10,459 nt of DNA, from positions 1 through 10,459 of the forward strand of contig CAZTLW010000083.1 in NCBI GenBank assembly GCA_964614585.1, in the 5' to 3' direction. Shown in pieces: positions 6,417-10,459 of the stretch. The notes beneath the pieces are model-generated. The model had not been told where the DNA came from, did no database searches, and was given only the letters and a program-made list of their open reading frames with translations. The stretch is from JAHEFX01 sp964614585. Its GTDB lineage: Bacteria; Actinomycetota; Acidimicrobiia; Spongiisociales; JAENVV01. The translations under genes and the position numbers were made by a program. Numbering within the stretch: position 1 is the stretch's first letter; the number at the start of each line of letters is the position of its first letter.

Positions 6417-7802
6417 CTACTCGAGGATGGCGCCCGGGTTGAGGATGCCCGTCGGGTCGAGGGCGGCCTTGATCGCTCGCATGGTGGCGATCTCCTCGGG
6501 CGATCGGCTGCGGCCCAGGTGGGGGCGCTTGTGGCGGCCGATGCCGTGCTCGGCCGAGACGGAGCCGCCGAGCGCGGTCAGCGGCTCGTAGACGAGTCGG
6601 TCGACATCGGTGGCGGCGTCCTCGGGGGGTCCACCGATCGTCACGTGGAGGTTCCCGTCGCCGAGGTGGCCGAAGACGACGAGCCGGGATCCCGGATGTC
6701 GCTGGGCGAGGGCGTCACCCAGTCGCTCCAGGTAGCCGGGCATGGCCGCGATGGGAAGGCTCACGTCGTAGGCGAGCCGGCCGCCGAGGGCGTCGACGAG
6801 CGCCGGGATGTCGTCGCGGATCGCCCAGAGTGCCGCCCGGTCGCCGGCGGTGTGGGCCACGATCGCGTCGGTCACCGTGCCGTCCGTGGCCAGCGCCGCG
6901 ATGAGTCCGGCGAACCACTCGGTGGCGCCGGTGGGGTCTCCCACCTCCACCTCGGTGAGGACGTACAGGGGGTGGTCGGGCGGGAGCGGGGGTCGGTGGT
7001 GGCCCGAGCGGACCGCCACCAACTCGTAGAACGAGCGCCACATGACCTCGAAGGCCGACACGGCCCCTGCCGTGCGGGACTGCAGCGACCGCAGCAGGGC
7101 GACCGCCTCGTCGAACCCGGGCACGGCCACGAGGGCGGTGACGCGTCCCGCCGGTGCCGGCGAGCACCGCAGGGCCACGCCGGTCACGACCCCCAGCGTG
7201 CCCTCCGAGCCACAGAAGAGGCCGGCCAGGTCGTAGCCGGTGTTGTCCTTGACGATCCGTCTGAGGCCGGGGAGCACGGTGCCGTCGGCAAGGACGACCT
7301 CCAGGCCGAGGACCCGGTGGCGGGTCATGCCGTGTCGGATCACGCCGTTGCCGCCGGCGTTGGTGGCGACGAGCCCCCCGAGCTGGGCCGTCGAGCGGGC
7401 GCCGAGGTCGAGGCCCAGGTCGAGGCCCTCGGCGGCCGCCGACCGCTGGGCGGTCTCGAGCGTGACGCCGGCCTCGGCGATGAGCACCCGGTCGTCGGCG
7501 TCGACCTCGAGCACCCGGTCCAGGCGCTCGAGGCTCAGGGCGACCACGTCGGGCCCACCCACGGCCCCACCGACGAGGCCGGTGCCGCCCCCGAGCGGGA
7601 CGACGCCGACGTCGGCCTCCCGGCAGGCGACGATGGTGGCCACCACCTCCTCCGTCGTCGCTGGACGGACGAGCAACGAGGTGCCGAGCCGGACGGGCCG
7701 GGCCCATCCCACCAGGCGCCCGGATGCATCGGCACCGGTGACGACGGCGGCCGGCCCGAGGCGACCCGCGAGCACCTCGGCGAGGGCGGCCAGCTCGCTC
7801 AT
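6417..7802 (-). CDS. FAD-linked 2-hydroxyacid oxidase/dehydrogenase (GlcD/D2HGDH type)
   Basis: The 461-residue flavoprotein of the VAO/PCMH superfamily probably oxidises a D-2-hydroxyacid such as D-lactate, glycolate or D-2-hydroxyglutarate. The FAD_binding_4 domain (about 45-210) carries the PP-loop PLGGGTGLVGGA (69-80). It also has LGGLVATNAGGNG and CGSEGTLGVVT, both typical FAD contacts. The C-terminal FAD-oxidase domain carries the metal-binding GHLGDGNLH motif (H379 and H386). It also shows AEHGIGRHK with E418/H419 and ends LDPTGILNPGAIL. There is no fused iron-sulfur domain and no GlcE or GlcF partner, so the electron acceptor is unknown and the exact substrate cannot be assigned. The gene starts nine bases after the CPBP stop codon but lacks a ribosome binding site. 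A -10-like TAGCGT there suggests it may have its own promoter rather than depend on the upstream operon. Confidence 0.94.
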   Translation of the reverse strand: MSELAALAEVLAGRLGPAAVVTGADASGRLVGWARPVRLGTSLLVRPATTEEVVATIVACREADVGVVPLGGGTGLVGGAVGGPDVVALSLERLDRVLEVDADDRVLIAEAGVTLETAQRSAAAEGLDLGLDLGARSTAQLGGLVATNAGGNGVIRHGMTRHRVLGLEVVLADGTVLPGLRRIVKDNTGYDLAGLFCGSEGTLGVVTGVALRCSPAPAGRVTALVAVPGFDEAVALLRSLQSRTAGAVSAFEVMWRSFYELVAVRSGHHRPPLPPDHPLYVLTEVEVGDPTGATEWFAGLIAALATDGTVTDAIVAHTAGDRAALWAIRDDIPALVDALGGRLAYDVSLPIAAMPGYLERLGDALAQRHPGSRLVVFGHLGDGNLHVTIGGPPEDAATDVDRLVYEPLTALGGSVSAEHGIGRHKRPHLGRSRSPEEIATMRAIKAALDPTGILNPGAILE

Positions 7803-7808
7803 GGGGCC

Positions 7809-7814
7809 ACGCTA
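7809..7814 (-). promoter_or_regulatory. Candidate -10 element of the FAD oxidase gene (leaderless)
   Basis: On the minus strand TAGCGT ends six bases before the oxidase ATG. Its first three bases are the TAG stop codon of the preceding CPBP gene. It fits TANNNT at a leaderless spacing, and no Shine-Dalgarno sequence is present. No clear -35 was identified, so this remains a pattern-based call. Confidence 0.35.
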
Positions 7815-8720
7815 GGGACCGTCGACCGAGGCAACCGGCCTGGCAGGCTCGGGTGGCCGTCGGGCGACCAGCCACGCCAGGGCCACGAAGCCGACCACGC
7901 CGAGCAACCCGACCGAGGTCGGGCCGAGGAGCGGGGTGTCGGTGCCAGTGGCGACGGCGAGGACGCCGACGCCGGCGACGGCGTTGACGACCCCGTGCCC
8001 GAGCGAGGCCGGGAACACGCTGCCGGTGGCCTCGGTGACCCAGGCGAGCACCGCCCCGACGGCGGTCGTGAAGACGAGGAAGGCCGCCATCCCCGTCCAG
8101 GGGGCGCCCGGGTACCCGGTGCCGTAGTTGTAGCCGAGGGCGATGAGCGGCCAGTGCCACACGCCCCAGATGAGGCCCGTCCACAGCACCATCGGCCGCC
8201 AGCCGAGCGGGCGGAGCTTCCACTGCAGGTAGCCCCGCCAGCCGAACTCCTCTCCGAACGCCGGCACCGCGTTGATCAACGGGGCCAGCAGCAGGGCCGA
8301 GGCGATCTGGGCGATGGCGATGGTGGTGAGGTCGAGGGGCACGTCGGCGGGAATCGCCGCCAACTGGTCGGCGAGCACCGGCAGCGACGGGTCGAAGGCG
8401 TCGGGGAACACGGCGAAGTAGGCGAGCGCGCCGACGAACGCCGCCGCCGCCAGACCGGGCCAGGCGACCAGCCAGGCCCGCACGGGACCTCGGAATCCCA
8501 GCCGGAGGTCGTCCCATCCCTCCCGGGTCGCCACCCGGGCGGCGAGGTTGCCGAACGCCGGACCGAACATGGACACGAGGATGATCGGCAGCGACACCGG
8601 CAGCCCGGGCCCGATCTCGGCGCCCTCCAGGCCCCCGGTCGCCCAGACCACGGCATGGAGCGACCAGGTGAAGCCGAAGGTCACCACGAGGTAGACCGCG
8701 ATGCGGCGCCGCTCGATCAC
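7812..8720 (-). CDS. CPBP family intramembrane metalloprotease, in ArsR-SdpI operon
   Basis: The 302-residue multi-pass membrane protein carries the CPBP/Abi catalytic motifs: EEFGWR (EExxxR, E157/E158/R162), a WGVWH segment ending in H189, and HGVVN (HxxxN, H242/N246). Hydrophobic segments lie at about 8-28, 42-60, 84-105, 132-152, 176-196, 209-230 and 264-286. The GTG start at 8720 overlaps the SdpI stop codon (GTGA). An AAGGAG lies 11 bases upstream, slightly far. A longer reading of the frame to 9236 would lie antiparallel within SdpI-coding bases and is rejected. It belongs to a different subgroup from the CPBP protein at 4635: the loop before the first motif and the His-motif context differ. 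Coupling to SdpI suggests a shared membrane or immunity role; the substrate is unknown. Confidence 0.93.
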   Translation of the reverse strand: MIERRRIAVYLVVTFGFTWSLHAVVWATGGLEGAEIGPGLPVSLPIILVSMFGPAFGNLAARVATREGWDDLRLGFRGPVRAWLVAWPGLAAAAFVGALAYFAVFPDAFDPSLPVLADQLAAIPADVPLDLTTIAIAQIASALLLAPLINAVPAFGEEFGWRGYLQWKLRPLGWRPMVLWTGLIWGVWHWPLIALGYNYGTGYPGAPWTGMAAFLVFTTAVGAVLAWVTEATGSVFPASLGHGVVNAVAGVGVLAVATGTDTPLLGPTSVGLLGVVGFVALAWLVARRPPEPARPVASVDGP

Positions 8721-9403
8721 CGGCCGGTCGGCTCCTTGTCGGGGTCGTCCCGCCAGACCACGTACGAGTACCAGAACGCCACCACGACCGAGACCAGGAG
8801 CCCGCCCAGGAGCACCCCGATCGACGCCTCGGGGAGGCCGGCCAGGCCGAGGGCGGCGGTGGCAAGCCCGACGACGACCCACATGAGCCCGACGATGCGG
8901 TGGGTGCGTTGCCACGACAGGTCGGACGCCAGCGTCCACGGCGTCCGCACGCCGAACATGTAGTTGGAGCGGATACGGCCGAGCAAGGTTCCGATGGCGG
9001 CTATCAGCAGGCCCACCGCCACCGATATCCAGGCCCCGACGTCGATGGGGTTGCCGACCGCCGAGAGGGTCATGGCGAGCGTCAGCAGGAAGCCGAAACC
9101 CGCCATGACGACGGCGAAGGTCCGCAGCGGCCCATAGCTGGCGGCGATGTTCGCCTGCCGGGGCTCGACGCGGGCGACGAGCACGGCGAGGCCGGTGGTG
9201 AGGACCACCATCCCCGGTCCGGTGAGGAGCCACCACCGTGAGCCGAACCCATCGGCCTCACCCGCCGCGTTCCAGTGGATGGGGATGGGATGGCCGGCCG
9301 GGACCTGGGCGATCCCCCATGCCGCCACCAGCGCCGAGGCAGCCGTGATGGCAAGCAGCACCCATCGAGTGGCGCCGGTCAGGAAGGGCTCACGCGTGCT
9401 CAT
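8717..9403 (-). CDS. SdpI/YhfL-family membrane protein (DUF1648 plus SdpI domain)
   Basis: The 228-residue membrane protein has about six hydrophobic segments (about 12-34, 58-77, 94-114, 122-142, 168-190, 194-216). The N-terminal DUF1648 signature is IPIHWNAAGEADGFGS (40-55). The SdpI domain signature includes SNYMFGVRTPWTLASD and SWQRTHRIVG (146-172). In Bacillus subtilis, SdpI is the immunity protein against the SDP peptide and, when occupied, holds the repressor SdpR at the membrane. Here the gene directly follows an ArsR-type regulator, overlapping it by 14 bp, which is the same order as sdpR-sdpI. The ATG is preceded by GGGGGAG at a good distance. A GTGA overlap follows into the CPBP gene. 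An immunity or signal-receptor role is inferred from family and context. No SdpC-like toxin gene is visible in the window. Confidence 0.93.
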   Translation of the reverse strand: MSTREPFLTGATRWVLLAITAASALVAAWGIAQVPAGHPIPIHWNAAGEADGFGSRWWLLTGPGMVVLTTGLAVLVARVEPRQANIAASYGPLRTFAVVMAGFGFLLTLAMTLSAVGNPIDVGAWISVAVGLLIAAIGTLLGRIRSNYMFGVRTPWTLASDLSWQRTHRIVGLMWVVVGLATAALGLAGLPEASIGVLLGGLLVSVVVAFWYSYVVWRDDPDKEPTGR

Positions 9404-9680
9404 GGCGCTCCCCCAGGTCGAAGAGGTCGATCGTCGCCCGGAGCGTCTCCTCCAGCACCGGGACGTCGAGGGTGTACGTGATGGTCGAACCCCGCCGCGA
9501 ACCGTGGATGAGCCCGGCCCGCCGCAACACGGCGATGTGCTCCGACAGGGTGGAGGCGGCGCCGTCGAACGGGGCGGCGAGCTCGCCGGCGGCCAGATCG
9601 CCCGCCCGGAGGAGCCGGACCATCTCCCGACGGGTGGGATGGGCCAACGCCCGCAGCACCGACGACGTCGCTTCGGCCAT
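9390..9680 (-). CDS. ArsR-family (SdpR-like) transcriptional repressor
   Basis: The 96-residue winged-helix DNA-binding protein has helices beginning VLRALAHPTRREMVRLL (8-24). A helix-turn-helix lies at about 30-55 (LAAGELAAPF then STLSEHIAVLRRAGL), and a beta wing at about 57-71 (GSRRGSTITYTL). It has no cysteine, so the ELCVCDL metal site of classical ArsR/SmtB sensors is absent. This matches the SdpR-like branch, in which the signal is relayed by a membrane protein. Its stop codon overlaps the SdpI start by 14 bp. The ATG at 9680 is chosen because TACCGT lies seven bases upstream at leaderless spacing and the family N-terminus begins there. A GTG nine bases further upstream is possible but would add only three residues. 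The frame extends to 10076, but that part lies over the phosphodiesterase gene. It probably represses its own operon. Confidence 0.93.
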   Translation of the reverse strand: MAEATSSVLRALAHPTRREMVRLLRAGDLAAGELAAPFDGAASTLSEHIAVLRRAGLIHGSRRGSTITYTLDVPVLEETLRATIDLFDLGERHEHA

Positions 9681-9687
9681 CGGCGCC

Positions 9688-9724
9688 ACGGTACCCACAG
9701 CTTCGGCGCCCGCCGAATCGGCGG
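9688..9724 (-). promoter_or_regulatory. Candidate promoter and operator of the arsR-sdpI-CPBP operon
   Basis: On the minus strand, TACCGT (9693-9688) is a -10-like hexamer seven bases before the arsR ATG. Upstream are two overlapping dyads. TTCGGCG, two bases, CGCCGAA occupies 9702-9717. CCGCCGA, one base, TCGGCGG occupies 9710-9724 and abuts the phosphodiesterase stop codon. The two share an arm, giving three alternating half-sites. A -35-like TTCGGC (9717-9712) with an 18-bp spacer would lie inside the dyads, so a bound dimer would block the promoter. ArsR repressors bind such inverted repeats; binding here is inferred. Confidence 0.5.
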
Positions 9725-10459
9725 TCACCGGCCGAGCACGCCCTTGAGGAGGTCGGGACGGTCGGTCACGAGCCCGTCCACGCCGAGGTCGAGCAGCCGG
9801 CGCATCTCGTCCGCGTCGTTGATCGTCCAGACGTGCACGTGTTTGCCGGCCCGATGGGCGGCGTCGACGAAGCGCTCGTCGACCACGGTCACCCCGGCCC
9901 GCACCGGTACCTGGAAGACGTCGGCCGGGCTGTGGGCCATCCGACGCAGCCACGACCGGGTGCGCACGGCGAGGGTCTCGACCGGTCCCGACGAGGTCGC
10001 GACCCGACCGCCGGTGAGCCGCCGCAGCCGCCGGAGCCGGGCGTCGCGGAAGGACCCGACGATGACCCGGTCCCACAGGTCGAGTCGCTCGATGGTCTCG
10101 GCGAGCAGCGCCTCGAGGCCGGGCGCCTTCATGTCGAGGACGAAGGCCGCGTCGGGGAAGGTGGTGGCGACCTCCTCGAGCGTGGGGATCGAGACGCCGC
10201 GGCCGCGGTGGGGGCGATCACCGTCGAGCTCGAAGTGATAGCCGGCGTCGACGTCGACCAGCTCGGCGACCGACCGGGCGGCGATCGGGCCCGTGGCGTC
10301 GGTGGTCCGGTCGAGGGTCGGGTCGTGGAACGTGACGAGGACGCCGTCCGAGGTGGCGTGGAGGTCGGTCTCGAAGACCCGGACGCCGAGGTCGTGCGCC
10401 CCCTGGAAGGCCGGCATCGTGTTCTCGGGCCAGAGCAGGCGCGAACCACGATGGGCGGC
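9725..10459 (-). CDS. Glycerophosphodiester phosphodiesterase (5' end outside window)
   Basis: This GDPD-family TIM-barrel enzyme hydrolyses glycerophosphodiesters to sn-glycerol 3-phosphate and an alcohol. In all, 244 residues are visible, and the frame is open to the right edge. The visible N-terminus already contains HRG (residues 3-5 of the visible part) and PENT, so only a few residues and the start codon are missing. Catalytic and metal positions follow: ETD (E30/D32) and FHD (H45) within DGVLVTFHDPTLDRTT. Later conserved segments are VLDMKAP, HVWTIND and GVDGLVTDRPD. No signal peptide can be judged without the true start; the protein resembles cytosolic UgpQ-type enzymes. The region after its stop codon carries the arsR operator candidate, 44 bp from the arsR start, so the gene is probably transcribed separately from the arsR operon. 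Confidence 0.95.
   Translation of the reverse strand, partial: AAHRGSRLLWPENTMPAFQGAHDLGVRVFETDLHATSDGVLVTFHDPTLDRTTDATGPIAARSVAELVDVDAGYHFELDGDRPHRGRGVSIPTLEEVATTFPDAAFVLDMKAPGLEALLAETIERLDLWDRVIVGSFRDARLRRLRRLTGGRVATSSGPVETLAVRTRSWLRRMAHSPADVFQVPVRAGVTVVDERFVDAAHRAGKHVHVWTINDADEMRRLLDLGVDGLVTDRPDLLKGVLGR

Noticed and set aside
6519..8963. Plus-strand open frame of 814 codons
   Set aside because: It lies antisense to the FAD oxidase, CPBP and SdpI genes, all of which have clear motifs. Its translation is low-complexity R/G/E/P-rich, as expected for a GC-rich shadow frame.
8721..9236. N-terminal extension of the second CPBP protein
   Set aside because: It overlaps the SdpI gene in another frame; the GTGA overlap gives the expected start.
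9681..10076. N-terminal extension of the ArsR protein
   Set aside because: This stretch is shadow sequence over the phosphodiesterase gene. The family N-terminus and promoter-like hexamer support the ATG at 9680.

Overview
The window is very GC-rich, tightly packed, and rich in GTG/ATG starts with 4-bp gene overlaps. The conserved proteins (GuaA, TrpS, an ArsR/SdpI pair, GlcD-type oxidase) fit a high-GC actinobacterium, possibly of the class Acidimicrobiia; that placement is inference from composition and protein style, not from a marker gene. Nine protein genes are supported, eight on the minus strand and one on the plus strand. No rRNA, tRNA, CRISPR array, IS element or phage gene was seen, and no gene-free stretch exceeds about 110 bp.

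Layout, left to right. (1) 1-2860, minus: a two-kinase operon. A CheA-like hybrid (Hpt, dimerisation, ATPase, CheW, C-terminal receiver) is followed, with an ATGA overlap, by a short one-helix membrane histidine kinase that runs off the left edge. No receptors or other chemotaxis genes are visible. Its leader (2861-2927) carries two complementary arm pairs beside the ribosome binding site. (2) 2935-6410: a block holding guaA (minus), a CPBP intramembrane protease (plus, divergent from guaA) and trpS (minus, convergent with the protease). The block is bounded by two short tandem arrays of the same 8-bp unit in opposite orientation. (3) 6417-9680, minus: a FAD-linked 2-hydroxyacid oxidase of the GlcD/D-2-hydroxyglutarate dehydrogenase type. 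Upstream of it lies an overlapping three-gene set: an ArsR-type repressor, a SdpI-family membrane protein and a second CPBP protease. (4) 9725-10459, minus: a glycerophosphodiester phosphodiesterase cut by the right edge near its N-terminus.

How the genes may work together. The ArsR-SdpI pair matches the known sdpR-sdpI autorepressor/immunity arrangement of Bacillus, and CPBP proteins are repeatedly linked to bacteriocin immunity. The ArsR-SdpI-CPBP operon is therefore the best candidate here for a self-contained peptide-toxin or envelope-stress response module, with an overlapping inverted-repeat operator candidate just upstream. The CheA hybrid and minimal kinase probably form one signalling unit whose input and output lie outside the window. 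Several genes (trpS, the oxidase, arsR) lack a Shine-Dalgarno sequence and have a TANNNT hexamer 6-8 bases before the start codon, the expected signature of leaderless transcription.
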